From: Kineobactrum sediminis
GTDB taxonomy: Bacteria > Pseudomonadota > Gammaproteobacteria > Pseudomonadales > Halieaceae
Reading direction: 5' to 3'
DNA length: 64,000 bases
Assembly (NCBI RefSeq): GCF_002868715.1
Contig: NZ_PKLZ01000007.1
Location: 297,314 to 361,313, forward strand
The notes below the pieces were generated by a model. The model did not search any database, was not told the DNA's origin, and was given only the letters and a program-made list of their open reading frames with translations. This document shows, one piece after another, positions 45,205 through 56,651 of the stretch; position 1 is the stretch's first letter, and the number at the start of each line of letters is the position of its first letter. Position numbers and translations under genes: made by a program.

Positions 45205-47484
45205 ATGCTGAGTAAAGATCTGGAACTGACCCTTAACGAAGCCTTTCGCGAGGCCCGGGCCAAGCGCCACGAATTCATGACAGTGGAGCACCTGCTGCTG
45301 GCATTACTGGACAACAATGATGCCATTCACGTGCTCAAGGCCTGTGCGGCTGACATTGGAGCGCTGCGAGGCGACCTGGTCGAGTTTGTCGACGCCACCA
45401 CGCCGCTCATTCCCGATGATGACGATCAGCGCGAGACGCAGCCCACCCTGGGGTTCCAGCGGGTGCTGCAGCGCGCCGTTTTTCACGTGCAGTCATCCGG
45501 TCGCAGCGAAGTGACCGGTGCCAACGTGCTGGTGGCTATTTTCAGCGAGCAGGAAAGCCAGGCGGTCTACTTTCTCAAGAGCCAGAGCATTGCCCGCCTC
45601 GATGTGGTTAATTTCATTACCCACGGTATTTCCAAGGTTGCCGATGACAGCGAGGGTATCGAGCCCGGCCAGGCCGCCGAGGCTGAAACCACAGAGGAGG
45701 GCGAAGGCAACCCGCTGGACAATTTCACTACCAACCTCAACGAGGAAGCCGCTGCGGGGCGTATTGACCCACTGATCGGCCGTATTCCGGAAGTCGAGCG
45801 CGTCGCGCAAATCCTGGCACGTCGGCGCAAGAACAACCCTTTGCTGGTGGGTGAATCCGGCGTTGGCAAGACAGCCATCGCCGAGGGCCTGGCGAAGATG
45901 ATCGTGGACGGGGGTGTCCCCGACATACTCAAGGACAGTGTTGTCTACTCCCTGGACCTGGGCGCCCTGCTGGCGGGCACCAAGTACCGGGGCGACTTCG
46001 AGAAACGATTCAAGGGGCTGCTGGCGAACCTGAAAAAACGCGAGGGCGCGATCCTTTTCATCGACGAGATCCATACCATTATCGGTGCCGGGGCCGCCTC
46101 GGGTGGCGTGATGGATGCCAGCAACCTGCTCAAGCCCCTGCTGACCTCGGGCCAGATGCGCTGCATCGGTTCCACGACCTTCCAGGAATACCGTGGTATT
46201 TTTGACAAGGACAAGGCGCTCAGTCGGCGCTTCCAGAAAATCGATGTCATGGAACCCACGCCGGACGATGCCTACAAGATCCTCAAGGGCTTGAAATCGC
46301 GGTTTGAGGAGCATCACCAGCTGCGCTACACCAACAAGGCGCTGCGGGTGGCAACCGACTTGTCCGCGCGTTACATCACCGATCGGTTTCTCCCGGACAA
46401 GGCCATTGACGTAATCGACGAAGCGGGTGCCTACCAGCAGCTGCAGTCACCTTCCAAGCGCAAGAAAGTGATTGGGGTGGCCGATATTGAGGCGGTAATC
46501 GCCAAGATCGCCCGTATCCCTCCCAAGTCCGTCAGCTCGGATGACCGCGAAACCCTGCAGAAACTCGAACAGAACCTGCAAATGGTGGTGTTCGGGCAGA
46601 ACCGCGCTATCAGCAGCCTCGCCACGTCCATCAAGCTGGCGCGAGCGGGCCTTCGCTCCGGGGACAAGCCTATCGGCTCGTTCCTGCTGGCGGGGCCCAC
46701 CGGTGTGGGCAAGACCGAAGTGACCCGCCAGCTTGCGGGCATTCTCGGCCTGGAACTGATTCGCTTTGACATGTCCGAGTACATGGAGCGCCACACGGTG
46801 TCGCGCCTGATCGGTGCGCCTCCGGGTTATGTGGGTTTTGACCAGGGCGGCCTGCTGACCGAGGCGGTAACCAAGCACCCCCATGCCGTGGTGTTGCTGG
46901 ATGAAATAGAAAAAGCACACCCGGAGGTATTTAACCTCTTGTTGCAGGTCATGGATCACGGCGCCCTTACCGACAACAATGGTCGCAAGGCTGACTTCCG
47001 CAATGTGATTCTGGTAATGACAACCAACGCCGGTGCGGAGAGTATCAGTCGCCGCACGATAGGCTTTACTACCCAGGATCACAGCACCGACGGCATGGAG
47101 GCGATCAACAAGATGTTCACGCCTGAATTCCGCAACCGTCTGGACAGCGTCGTGCAGTTCGAGCCTCTGGGCGAGGACGTTATTCTCACGGTCGTCGACA
47201 AATTCCTGATGGAATTACAGGGTCAGCTGGATGAGAAGAGGGTGACGCTGGATGTGGATGAGGATGCGCGCTTGTGGCTGGTGGAGAAAGGCTATGATCC
47301 GCACATGGGTGCGCGGCCGATGGAGCGCGTCATCAAGGAGCACATCAAGAAGCCCCTTGCCGAACTGGTATTGTTCGGCTCCCTGTCGCAGTCTGGTGGC
47401 ACCGCACTGGTACGCCTTAACAAGGCCGGTGACGGGCTTGATGTACTGGTAGAGGAGGAAACTCCCGAGCTTGCCGAAACCTGA
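45205..47484 (+). CDS. clpA: ATP-dependent Clp protease ATP-binding subunit ClpA
   Basis: The 759-residue AAA+ unfoldase has an N-domain (1-145) and two ATPase modules: GESGVGKT at 216-223 and GPTGVGKT at 497-504. The second Walker B segment (VVLLDEIEKAHPEVF) is present, and the IGF loop for ClpP binding is represented by the IGFTTQD-type segment near residue 620. It unfolds substrates brought by ClpS and feeds them to ClpP. Immediately downstream of clpS, with AGGAG before the ATG; co-transcribed. Confidence 0.96.
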   Translation: MLSKDLELTLNEAFREARAKRHEFMTVEHLLLALLDNNDAIHVLKACAADIGALRGDLVEFVDATTPLIPDDDDQRETQPTLGFQRVLQRAVFHVQSSGRSEVTGANVLVAIFSEQESQAVYFLKSQSIARLDVVNFITHGISKVADDSEGIEPGQAAEAETTEEGEGNPLDNFTTNLNEEAAAGRIDPLIGRIPEVERVAQILARRRKNNPLLVGESGVGKTAIAEGLAKMIVDGGVPDILKDSVVYSLDLGALLAGTKYRGDFEKRFKGLLANLKKREGAILFIDEIHTIIGAGAASGGVMDASNLLKPLLTSGQMRCIGSTTFQEYRGIFDKDKALSRRFQKIDVMEPTPDDAYKILKGLKSRFEEHHQLRYTNKALRVATDLSARYITDRFLPDKAIDVIDEAGAYQQLQSPSKRKKVIGVADIEAVIAKIARIPPKSVSSDDRETLQKLEQNLQMVVFGQNRAISSLATSIKLARAGLRSGDKPIGSFLLAGPTGVGKTEVTRQLAGILGLELIRFDMSEYMERHTVSRLIGAPPGYVGFDQGGLLTEAVTKHPHAVVLLDEIEKAHPEVFNLLLQVMDHGALTDNNGRKADFRNVILVMTTNAGAESISRRTIGFTTQDHSTDGMEAINKMFTPEFRNRLDSVVQFEPLGEDVILTVVDKFLMELQGQLDEKRVTLDVDEDARLWLVEKGYDPHMGARPMERVIKEHIKKPLAELVLFGSLSQSGGTALVRLNKAGDGLDVLVEEETPELAET

Positions 47485-47490
47485 GACCCT

Positions 47491-47516
47491 GTTGCCGCCC
47501 CGGAAGGGGTGGCAAC
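47491..47516. terminator. Hairpin between clpA and infA
   Basis: GTTGCCGCCCC pairs with GGGGTGGCAAC around a GGAA tetraloop, with one G-T wobble. It lies 7 bases after clpA and 12 before the convergent infA stop. There is no clear T-run, so it is a terminator-like hairpin of moderate certainty. Confidence 0.6.
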
Positions 47517-47527
47517 CTTACCCCGGC

Positions 47528-47746
47528 CTAGCGCTCGCGGTAAGTAATGCGACCCTTGGTGAGGTCGTAGGGGGTCAGCTCAACCCGGACTTTGTCTCCG
47601 GTGAGAATGCGAATGTAGTTTTTACGCATCTTGCCGGAAATATGCGCGGTCACGACGTGCCCGTTCTCCAGCTTTACGCGAAAAGTAGTGTTGGGGAGGG
47701 TGTCGATCACCTCTCCTTCCATTTCGATCTGGTCTTCTTTTGCCAT
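47528..47746 (-). CDS. infA: Translation initiation factor IF-1
   Basis: The 72-residue OB-fold protein starts [11 protein letters not shown] and contains [29 protein letters not shown] and [14 protein letters not shown], essentially the textbook IF-1 sequence. It binds the ribosomal A site during initiation. It is transcribed leftwards after bpt with a 155-base gap and probably has its own promoter. Confidence 0.98.
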   Translation of the reverse strand: MAKEDQIEMEGEVIDTLPNTTFRVKLENGHVVTAHISGKMRKNYIRILTGDKVRVELTPYDLTKGRITYRER

Positions 47747-47901
47747 GCGGCGGCAATCCCTCTATAAAAGCAGGGACGCATTTTGCACTAAAGTCCCCGC
47801 CGGTGCTATATGAATATCCGGCAAAACTGCACGCACTGCCTTGAATCCGGCTTTTTCACCCCCGGGAAGCCCACTATCGAGCAATCATACGCTCTATTTC
47901 G

Positions 47902-48633
47902 CTATTGTGAGCCTGCCGCGTCCTCCTGAAAGGCCTGCCAGCGATTACCAATACAGAGCTCGAGGGGGCGGTAGTCCGTCTTGTAGGACATCTTGGCGCA
48001 GTTGCGAATCCAGTAGCCCAGGTACAGGTAGTCAAGGCCCAGTTCCCGGGCGTGCTCAATCTGCCACAGGATAGCGTAGCTACCGAGGCTGCGACGCTCT
48101 GCTTCCGGCTCGAAAAAGGTGTAGATCGCAGACATGCCGTCTGTCAACGCATCAACTACCGCAACCGCCAGCAGCCGTTCACCCTCGTAGAACCGGTAAT
48201 AGCGGGTGCAATTCCAGGCGTCACTGAGAAAGGATGTGTACTGCTCACGGTCGGGCGGGAACATATCCCCATCGGCATGACGCTGTTCTATGTAACGATA
48301 ATAGAGGTCGTAGGCGACCGGGTCATTGATGTCCCCGGTCTGCTCGATCCTCAGGTCACTGTTACGCTTGAAGGTCCGACGCTGGGCGCGGGAGGGCCGA
48401 AATTCGCGAACCGGCACCCGGGCCGGGATACAGGCGGTACAGCTGGCGCAGTGGGGCCGGTATATATGGTTGCCACTGCGGCGAAAGCCCATGGTCGACA
48501 GGCGACTGTACAGCGCCTGGTCCATTTCCTGCCTGGGATCGATGAACAGCGTCGTTGCCTCCTGGTCTTTCAGGTAGCTACAGCTGTGAGGATAGGTGGT
48601 GTATACCTTGAGGTCCCGCATGGATGAAGTCAC
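47902..48633 (-). CDS. bpt: Aspartate/glutamate leucyltransferase (Bpt)
   Basis: The 243-residue protein has the ATE/Bpt N-terminal motif with paired cysteines (HSCSYL, and HCASCTACIPAR) and the YLGYWIRNCAKMSYK segment. It adds Leu from Leu-tRNA to proteins with N-terminal Asp or Glu, making them ClpS substrates. A GTG start overlaps the stop of aat by four bases (GTGA), so the two are translationally coupled. Confidence 0.93.
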   Translation of the reverse strand: MTSSMRDLKVYTTYPHSCSYLKDQEATTLFIDPRQEMDQALYSRLSTMGFRRSGNHIYRPHCASCTACIPARVPVREFRPSRAQRRTFKRNSDLRIEQTGDINDPVAYDLYYRYIEQRHADGDMFPPDREQYTSFLSDAWNCTRYYRFYEGERLLAVAVVDALTDGMSAIYTFFEPEAERRSLGSYAILWQIEHARELGLDYLYLGYWIRNCAKMSYKTDYRPLELCIGNRWQAFQEDAAGSQ

Positions 48634-49346
48634 GGCAGAAGATCTCCACAGGTTGCCGGAAGTGCCCAGGTTGCCGGATTGAGCGTCGCATCTATAGTGT
48701 GGGCAAGGGTCTTCTCAAAGTCCAGCCTGCTGATGGTGCGTGCCCCCATTGTGTTCATGTGGGCGCTCTCCACCTGGCAGTCAATGAGGACACCTCCACC
48801 CCGGCGCAGTATGTAGGCCAGTGCCACCAGAGCGATACGCGAGGCGCTGGGTATTCGCGAAAACATCGACTCCCCAAAAAATACCCGACCCAGGGAAATG
48901 CCGTAAAGCCCACCCACCAGCGCACCGTCGTGATCGAGGACTTCAATGGAATGGGCGATTCCAAGATAGTGCAATTGCGTGTACGCCCGCAACATATCGG
49001 CGCCGATCCAGGTGCCTTCAACACCGTCCCTGGGTTCGGCGCAGGCTTGCATCACTTTTTCGAAGCGCTGGTCTACAGCCAGCTGGAGACCGCCCCGGCG
49101 CAGGGTCTTGCGCAGCGAGCGGGCAATGTGCAGCTCATCGACAAACAGTACCGAGCGCGGGTCGGGTGTCCACCACAGTACGGGCTGGGGCGCTTCATAC
49201 CAGGGGAAGATGCCACGCCGGTAGGCCGCAAGCAGGCGCTCCGGGCTGAGGTCGCCCCCGGCCGCGAGCAGGCCGTTGGGGTAATCAAGGGCCTCGCTGG
49301 TAGGGGGGAAGTCCTGGCCATGTCCCAGCCGCACAATGCCTGCCAT
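48630..49346 (-). CDS. aat: Leucyl/phenylalanyl-tRNA-protein transferase Aat
   Basis: The 238-residue protein has the Aat hallmarks FPPTSEALDYPNGLLAAGG, YRRGIFPWYEAPQPVLWW-type segments, GGLYGISLG and FFGESMFSR. It adds Leu or Phe to N-terminal Lys or Arg, feeding the ClpS-ClpAP pathway encoded nearby. It ends in overlap with bpt and lies 6 bases after trxB. Confidence 0.95.
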   Translation of the reverse strand: MAGIVRLGHGQDFPPTSEALDYPNGLLAAGGDLSPERLLAAYRRGIFPWYEAPQPVLWWTPDPRSVLFVDELHIARSLRKTLRRGGLQLAVDQRFEKVMQACAEPRDGVEGTWIGADMLRAYTQLHYLGIAHSIEVLDHDGALVGGLYGISLGRVFFGESMFSRIPSASRIALVALAYILRRGGGVLIDCQVESAHMNTMGARTISRLDFEKTLAHTIDATLNPATWALPATCGDLLP

Positions 49347-49352
49347 CGCAGA

Positions 49353-50486
<1,134 letters not shown>

Positions 50487-50548
50487 TTAACTTACTTGTC
50501 AGCGGTGCCCCGGCCTTCGGGTCACCGCGCGTAAGGGGATCATAACGC

Positions 50549-52861
50549 GTGCCGGAGAGTTCAAAGAACACCAGTTTACTGGCGCCGAGATTGCGCGAGG
50601 GCGCCTTTATTGGTGTCAGTGCCGTCTGCCTTTACCTGTTGCTCGCGTTGCTCACCTACAGCGCCCAGGATCCGGGCTGGTCCGCAACCGGCGTCGGTAA
50701 TCGCATAGCCAATGCGGGCGGCCCTACTGGCGCCTGGGTTGCCGATGTCGCCTTTTCCCTGGTGGGTTATGCCGCTTATCTGTTTCCTCTGCTACTGGCC
50801 TATCGGGCCGTGGTAATTCTTGTACAGCGACACAGCAACAAAGCGTTTGAGTGGATCAACTTTGGCATCCGTGCACTGGGGCTGGTTCTGGTCATGATCG
50901 CGGGCACCGCGCTCACTGCCATCAATGATGTTGGCGGTTCCGGCCTGCCACAGGGTGCGGGCGGCATTCTCGGCCAGGCGATCGGCGATGCCTTTACCAT
51001 AGCCTTCAGCGATATTGGCAGCCGGCTGATCCTGCTTGCGGTATTCCTGTTCGGGATGACCATTTTCACCGACCTGAGCTGGCTGAAACTGATGGAACGG
51101 CTGGGCCGCTGGAGTATGGCCCTGTACGCAAAAACCACGCAGTGGCTGGTTGCAACGATCGACCGCATCCGCGACCGTCGTTTGCGCGAGCGTGCACTGG
51201 AGGCTCGCAAGGCGGTTATTGAGGACCACGTGGAGCGTGGCAAGCGGCGCGCGCCCCCCAAGATAAAACCGTTTCAGCCGAAACCTGAAAAAAGTGAACG
51301 GGCCGAGAAAGAGCGGCAGCAACCCCTGTTTGAAGGGCCTGTTACCGGCGAATTGCCGGCCCTGGGCCTGCTTGATGCCGAGATTAAAGACCCCAGCAAG
51401 GGCTTTTCCGAAGAAGCACTGGAAGCCATGTCGAGGTTGCTGGAACTGAAACTGGCAGATTTCAGCATTACCGCGGAAGTGGTGGCGGTATATCCGGGAC
51501 CGGTTATTACACGTTTCGAAATCCAGCCCGCCGCCGGCATAAAGGTGTCCCGCATCTCCAATCTTGCCAAGGACCTGGCACGGTCACTGGCGGTCATCAG
51601 TGTACGGGTGGTCGAGGTGATTCCGGGTAAATCGGTCGTCGGTATCGAGATTCCCAACGAAGACCGGGAAATCGTCAACTTCCGCGAAGTGCTGTCCTCG
51701 CGCGCCTTCGACCACTCCAAATCCCCCCTCACGCTGGCCCTGGGCCACGACATTTCCGGGGAACCGGTAGTGGCGGATCTCGCCAAGATGCCGCACCTGC
51801 TGGTGGCCGGCACCACCGGTTCCGGCAAGTCGGTAGGGGTGAATGCCATGCTCCTGAGCCTGCTGTACAAATCCACACCGGCCGAAGTGCGACTGATGAT
51901 GGTGGACCCGAAGATGCTGGAACTGTCGGTATATGACGGTATTCCGCACCTGCTGACCCCGGTCATTACCGACATGAAAGACGCGGCCAACGGCCTGCGC
52001 TGGTGCGTGGCGGAAATGGAGCGCCGCTACAAGTTGATGGCGAATCTCGGGGTGCGCAACCTGGCCGGCTACAATCGCAAGATCGAGGACGCCCTGAAAG
52101 CGGGCAACCCCATCCCCGACCCACTGTGGAAGCCCGACCCGATTTTTGCCCTCACCGAAGAGGAGCAGAATCCTCCCGCCCTGGAGCATCTACCGGCGAT
52201 TGTGGTGGTGATTGACGAATTCGCCGACATGATGATGATTGTGGGCAAGAAAGTGGAAGAGCTGATCGCGCGCATTGCCCAGAAAGCGCGCGCGGCTGGG
52301 ATTCACCTGATCCTGGCCACCCAGCGGCCCTCGGTCGATGTCATTACCGGCCTGATCAAGGCCAACATTCCCACCCGGATCGCCTTCCAGGTATCTTCCA
52401 AAATCGATTCCCGCACCATCCTGGACCAGGGTGGCGCTGAACAGTTACTGGGTCATGGCGACATGCTGTACTTACCGCCGGGCTCGGGCCTCCCCACCCG
52501 GGTGCACGGTGCCTTCTGTTCGGACGAGGAAGTGCACCGGGTGGTCGCGGACTGGAAACGGCGCGGCACGCCGACCTATATTGACGGTCTGCTCGACGAG
52601 GGCAGTAACACGCCGGTCACCGCGGGGGAACTCCAGGCCACCAATGGTGACGAAGGAGAGGAGGGCGACGCACTTTACGACGAGGCAGTGCACTACGTGA
52701 CCCAAAGCCGGCGAGCGTCCATTTCGTCGGTGCAGCGTAAACTGCGGATCGGTTACAACCGCGCCGCGCGTCTGATCGAGGCGATGGAAGGGGCCGGGGT
52801 AGTTACCGAGATGAGCAGCAACGGCCAGCGTGAAGTACTGGCGCCGCCACCGCCCGAATAA
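50549..52861 (+). CDS. ftsK: DNA translocase FtsK
   Basis: The 770-residue protein has four membrane helices in the first 180 residues and a short linker. A RecA-type motor carries Walker A GTTGSGKS at 421-428 and a [12 protein letters not shown]alker B. The C-terminal gamma winged helix ([20 protein letters not shown]) reads KOPS sites. It pumps DNA at the septum and activates XerCD. The start is a GTG at 50549. The linker is short compared with E. coli FtsK (1329 residues), as usual in Pseudomonas-like bacteria. Confidence 0.97.
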   Translation: MPESSKNTSLLAPRLREGAFIGVSAVCLYLLLALLTYSAQDPGWSATGVGNRIANAGGPTGAWVADVAFSLVGYAAYLFPLLLAYRAVVILVQRHSNKAFEWINFGIRALGLVLVMIAGTALTAINDVGGSGLPQGAGGILGQAIGDAFTIAFSDIGSRLILLAVFLFGMTIFTDLSWLKLMERLGRWSMALYAKTTQWLVATIDRIRDRRLRERALEARKAVIEDHVERGKRRAPPKIKPFQPKPEKSERAEKERQQPLFEGPVTGELPALGLLDAEIKDPSKGFSEEALEAMSRLLELKLADFSITAEVVAVYPGPVITRFEIQPAAGIKVSRISNLAKDLARSLAVISVRVVEVIPGKSVVGIEIPNEDREIVNFREVLSSRAFDHSKSPLTLALGHDISGEPVVADLAKMPHLLVAGTTGSGKSVGVNAMLLSLLYKSTPAEVRLMMVDPKMLELSVYDGIPHLLTPVITDMKDAANGLRWCVAEMERRYKLMANLGVRNLAGYNRKIEDALKAGNPIPDPLWKPDPIFALTEEEQNPPALEHLPAIVVVIDEFADMMMIVGKKVEELIARIAQKARAAGIHLILATQRPSVDVITGLIKANIPTRIAFQVSSKIDSRTILDQGGAEQLLGHGDMLYLPPGSGLPTRVHGAFCSDEEVHRVVADWKRRGTPTYIDGLLDEGSNTPVTAGELQATNGDEGEEGDALYDEAVHYVTQSRRASISSVQRKLRIGYNRAARLIEAMEGAGVVTEMSSNGQREVLAPPPPE

Positions 52862-52911
52862 ATTACTGCCGGTTCGCGTCCCCGCGCTCCCGCCACCCAC
52901 TATCAGGAAGC

Positions 52912-53532
52912 ATGCCCGTGTTGAATACCGTTACGGCTCTTTTGTTCAGTCTCTTGCTGCTCGCCACACCCCTGCGCGCGGAACCGGTAGACGAGTTGCT
53001 GGCTGCACTGGACAATATCAGCCAGTTGCAGGGTGAGTTCCGGCAACGTCAGTACAGCCAGGGCGACGTTCTGGAATCCGAATCCAGCGGCCGCTTCCGG
53101 CTACTGCGGCCCGGCTATTTTGCCTGGGAAATAACGGCGCCGGACAGCCAGCTTATTATCGCCAATGCCGAATATCTGTGGCACTTTGACCGCGATCTCG
53201 AAACGGTCACCCGGCGACCGCTGGCCGATAGCGAGGCGATGACGCCTTTGCAGGTACTGGGAGGGAACGACGCGGCACTGCGCCGGAATTATGCCGTGGG
53301 CCAGGATGCTGAAGGTCGCTTCGTATTGACACCACACACGACAGACGCGGGCTTCAGGCGTCTTATCCTGGAACTGGACGGGCGGCTTATTCGCGGCATG
53401 GAGGTACTGGATAACCTCAATCAGCGCGTGCTCATTGACTTCGAGGCTCTGGACCCCGACAGCCCGCTGACAGCCGCGGATTTTGAATTTATGCCGCCGC
53501 CGGATGCAGACCTGTTTTACCATGACGAATGA
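52912..53532 (+). CDS. lolA: Outer-membrane lipoprotein carrier LolA
   Basis: The 206-residue precursor has a signal peptide (cleavage after PLRA, about residue 22) and a LolA beta-barrel with the LQGEFRQRQYS start, GRFRLLRPGYFAWEI and LRRNYAVG segments. It carries lipoproteins across the periplasm from LolCDE to LolB. AGGA lies before the ATG. Its last 11 bases overlap rarA. Confidence 0.93.
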   Translation: MPVLNTVTALLFSLLLLATPLRAEPVDELLAALDNISQLQGEFRQRQYSQGDVLESESSGRFRLLRPGYFAWEITAPDSQLIIANAEYLWHFDRDLETVTRRPLADSEAMTPLQVLGGNDAALRRNYAVGQDAEGRFVLTPHTTDAGFRRLILELDGRLIRGMEVLDNLNQRVLIDFEALDPDSPLTAADFEFMPPPDADLFYHDE

Positions 53533-54856
53533 TTTGTTCGGCGGCGATGCCGGTGCCGGTTACCAGCCGCTGGCCGCACGTTTAAGACCGTACACCCTGG
53601 CGGAATTTGCGGGCCAGGGTCATCTGCTGGGGGAAGGCAAACCCCTGCGCCAGGCAATCGCCAGGCAACAGCTGCACTCAATGATTTTCTGGGGGCCGCC
53701 CGGCGTTGGCAAAACCACCCTGGCGCGGATTGTCGCCGGTTCCGCCAATGCCCATTTCCTGCAACTTTCGGCGGTACTGGCCGGGGTCAGGGAGATTCGC
53801 GAAGCTATCAGCCAGGCACGCCAGCATAAGGCCAGTGGCCGCGATACCGTGCTGTTTGTGGATGAAGTTCATCGCTTCAACAAGTCCCAGCAGGATGCCT
53901 TTCTGCCGCACGTGGAGGAGGGCACCGTCATCTTTATCGGCGCCACCACTGAAAATCCTTCCTTTGAACTCAATAATGCCCTGCTGTCACGTTCCCGGGT
54001 ATACAAACTGCGCGCCCTGGAGGAGGGCGACCTGCTGGGTGTATTGCAGCGTGGGCTGTCCGAACTGCTGCCGGCCACCGCCGCGAGCGAGGACTGCCTG
54101 CGCATGATTGCACGCCAGGCCGATGGCGATGCCCGGCGCGCGTTGAACCTGCTTGAACTGGCCGCTGACCTGGCCGAGGAGGGGCCTTCAGGTCTCCCCC
54201 GTGAGATCACCCCTGCCACACTGGAAGAAGTACTGCAGGCCTCGCTGCGCCGTTTCGACAAGGGCGGCGACCTGTTCTATGACCAGATCAGTGCACTGCA
54301 CAAGGCGGTGCGAGGCTCATCCCCGGACGCGTCCCTGTACTGGCTGTGCCGCATGCTGGATGGCGGCTGCGATGCGCTGTATCTGGCGCGCCGGGTGGTG
54401 CGTATGGCCAGCGAGGATATCGGTAATGCCGACCCGCGCGCCCTGAGCCTGTGTCTCGACGCCTGGCAGGTGCAGGAGCGACTGGGCAGCCCGGAAGGGG
54501 AGCTGGCCCTGGCCCAGGCGGTGGTCTACCTGGCCTGTGCCCCGAAGAGTAACGCGGTTTACAGCGCCTACAATGCGGCCCGTGCGGATATCGCCGCCAA
54601 TGGCAGCGAGGAAGTGCCGCTGCATTTGCGCAACGCCCCCACTGCGCTGATGAAAGCCGAGGGCCATGGCGCCCAATACCGCTATGCCCACGATGAAGAC
54701 GGCGCCTTTGCCGCCGGTGAAAACTACTTTCCCGAAGCCCTGCGTGATCGCCGCTACTACCACCCCACGGAGCGCGGCCTGGAACAGAAGATCCGGGACA
54801 AACTCGAGCACCTGCGCCAACTGGACCAGACCAGCCCCCTCCGCCGCTACTCCTAG
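53522..54856 (+). CDS. rarA: Replication-associated recombination protein A (RarA)
   Basis: The 444-residue AAA+ ATPase has RPYTLAEFAGQGHL, Walker A GPPGVGKT, FVDEVHRFNK Walker B and the sensor region IGATTENPSFELN. It acts at stalled replication forks. The ATG at 53522 is inside the lolA tail, giving translational coupling; a longer start at 53483 would overlap more and lacks family similarity. Confidence 0.95.
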   Translation: MTNDLFGGDAGAGYQPLAARLRPYTLAEFAGQGHLLGEGKPLRQAIARQQLHSMIFWGPPGVGKTTLARIVAGSANAHFLQLSAVLAGVREIREAISQARQHKASGRDTVLFVDEVHRFNKSQQDAFLPHVEEGTVIFIGATTENPSFELNNALLSRSRVYKLRALEEGDLLGVLQRGLSELLPATAASEDCLRMIARQADGDARRALNLLELAADLAEEGPSGLPREITPATLEEVLQASLRRFDKGGDLFYDQISALHKAVRGSSPDASLYWLCRMLDGGCDALYLARRVVRMASEDIGNADPRALSLCLDAWQVQERLGSPEGELALAQAVVYLACAPKSNAVYSAYNAARADIAANGSEEVPLHLRNAPTALMKAEGHGAQYRYAHDEDGAFAAGENYFPEALRDRRYYHPTERGLEQKIRDKLEHLRQLDQTSPLRRYS

Positions 54857-54860
54857 GCCA

Positions 54861-54881
54861 CAGCGCCTACACTCGGCGCTG
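54861..54881 (+). terminator. Hairpin between rarA and crcB
   Basis: CAGCGCC and GGCGCTG form a perfect 7-bp stem with a 7-base loop directly after the rarA stop. No T-run follows, so it may be an attenuator, an mRNA-end structure or nothing. It does not match the fluoride (crcB) riboswitch consensus as I know it. Confidence 0.4.
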
Positions 54882-54928
54882 CAAAATCAGTACAATGCCC
54901 GCCTGCACGCCACAAGGCACCGTTCACG

Positions 54929-55303
54929 ATGAAATACCTGCTGTTCATAGCCCTTGGCGGCGCCGCCGGGTCAGTGGCTCGATACTCGCTTTCCCTGTGG
55001 ACGCAAAGTGTTTGGCACAGCGTCTTTCCGGTGGCCACGCTGCTGATCAATATCACCGGCTCCTTTGCAATCGGCGTCGTGTTCGTGCTGCTGGAGCGGC
55101 ACCTGCTGCACCCTGACTGGCGCAGCATTCTGGCAGTGGGATTTCTGGGCGCTTTCACCACCTTTTCCACTTTTTCGCTGGAGGTGGTGACCCTGTGGGA
55201 GTCGGGGCAAGCGACCCAGGCGCTCATTTATATGGCAGCGAGTATGGGGCTGTGCGTACTCGGTGCAGGGGCGGGAATCGCCCTGACCCGAACCCTGGCC
55301 TGA
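54929..55303 (+). CDS. crcB: Fluoride ion channel CrcB/Fluc
   Basis: The 124-residue membrane protein has four helices and the Fluc signatures [27 protein letters not shown] and [14 protein letters not shown]. It exports fluoride as a dual-topology dimer. Same strand as rarA and serS, 31 bases before serS. Confidence 0.95.
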   Translation: MKYLLFIALGGAAGSVARYSLSLWTQSVWHSVFPVATLLINITGSFAIGVVFVLLERHLLHPDWRSILAVGFLGAFTTFSTFSLEVVTLWESGQATQALIYMAASMGLCVLGAGAGIALTRTLA

Positions 55304-55334
55304 ACCACTACAAAAAATACACAGGAACTGGAAT

Positions 55335-56627
55335 ATGTTGGATATCAAGGCCATACGGAACAATCCTCAGGCTGTTTCACAACAACTGGCCCGGCGTGGT
55401 TTCAGCTTTGACGTGGAGGCATTCCAGGCACTGGATGCCCGCCGTAAGCAGGCGGATATGGATAGCCAGAACCTGCTGTCCGAACGGAAGAATGCCTCAA
55501 AAAAAATTGGCCAGCTGGTCGGCCAGGGCCTGAGCGTCGACGATGCCAAGGCTCAGGTCAATGAGACCCTTGAGAAAATTTCAGCCCAGCTGGATACGCT
55601 GACCGAGCAGGCCAGGACCGTACAGGCAGAGATTGAAGCACTACTATTGGAAGTTCCAAATATACCGGCAGACGATGTACCGGACGGTGCCAGTGAGTCC
55701 GATAATGTCGAACTCGCGCGTTGGGGGACGCCACCGGCCTTTGATTTCCCGGCCCGGGATCATGTTGAAATCGGCGAGGCGCTGCAGCAACTCGACGCCA
55801 CCACCGCCGGCAAAATCGCCGGCTCCCGATTCACCGTCATGTATGGCCCCCTGGCTCGACTGCACCGGGCACTTATCCAGTTCATGCTCAACTTGCACAC
55901 CGGTGAGCATGGCTATTGTGAAATCAACGTCCCTTATATCGTCAACAGGGAATCACTGCGCGGCACTGGTCAATTGCCCAAGTTCGAGGCCGACCTGTTC
56001 AAGCTGCGCGCAGACGCCGACTATTACCTGATTCCGACCGCCGAAGTGCCGGTAACCAATGTTGCCCGGGACCGCATCTATGAGGACGTTGAACTGGGGC
56101 CAGAGGGTATCCACTACGCCTGCCACAGCCCCTGTTTTCGCAGCGAGGCCGGCAGCTATGGCCGCGATACCCGTGGCATGATTCGCCAGCACCAGTTCGA
56201 AAAAGTAGAGCTGGTACAGCTGGTGCGTCCGAACCAGTCTGCCACAGCCCTGGAATCACTGACCCATCACGCCGAGCGTGTGCTGCAGTTGCTGGAATTG
56301 CCCTATCGCAAGGTGGTGTTATGCAGTGGGGATATTGGTTTCTCTGCCTGCAAGACCTACGACCTTGAAGTCTGGCTGCCGGCACAGGACACCTACCGGG
56401 AAATATCCTCGTGCAGTAATTTTGGCGACTTCCAGGCACGGCGCATGCAGGCACGCTGGCGCAACCCTGCTACCGGCAAGCCGGAGCTTCTGCACACAGT
56501 CAACGGCTCCGGCCTCGCCGTTGGCCGCACCCTGGTCGCGATCCTGGAAAATTACCAGCAGGCCGATGGGAGCGTGGCCGTGCCCTCGGCCCTTGCACCC
56601 TATATGGGCGGCCTGGCCACCCTTTAA
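55335..56627 (+). CDS. serS: Seryl-tRNA synthetase
   Basis: The 430-residue class II synthetase has an N-terminal coiled-coil arm (residues 1-110), motif 2 around [14 protein letters not shown], and motif 3 with [19 protein letters not shown]. It charges tRNA-Ser. AGGAAC precedes the ATG. Confidence 0.97.
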   Translation: MLDIKAIRNNPQAVSQQLARRGFSFDVEAFQALDARRKQADMDSQNLLSERKNASKKIGQLVGQGLSVDDAKAQVNETLEKISAQLDTLTEQARTVQAEIEALLLEVPNIPADDVPDGASESDNVELARWGTPPAFDFPARDHVEIGEALQQLDATTAGKIAGSRFTVMYGPLARLHRALIQFMLNLHTGEHGYCEINVPYIVNRESLRGTGQLPKFEADLFKLRADADYYLIPTAEVPVTNVARDRIYEDVELGPEGIHYACHSPCFRSEAGSYGRDTRGMIRQHQFEKVELVQLVRPNQSATALESLTHHAERVLQLLELPYRKVVLCSGDIGFSACKTYDLEVWLPAQDTYREISSCSNFGDFQARRMQARWRNPATGKPELLHTVNGSGLAVGRTLVAILENYQQADGSVAVPSALAPYMGGLATL

Positions 56628-56651
56628 GCAATCATTTGCCGGTACCACACT

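Noticed and set aside
54857..54928. Fluoride riboswitch upstream of crcB
   Set aside because: The gap is only 72 bases and contains one simple hairpin; the conserved fluoride-aptamer strings are absent as far as I can judge.
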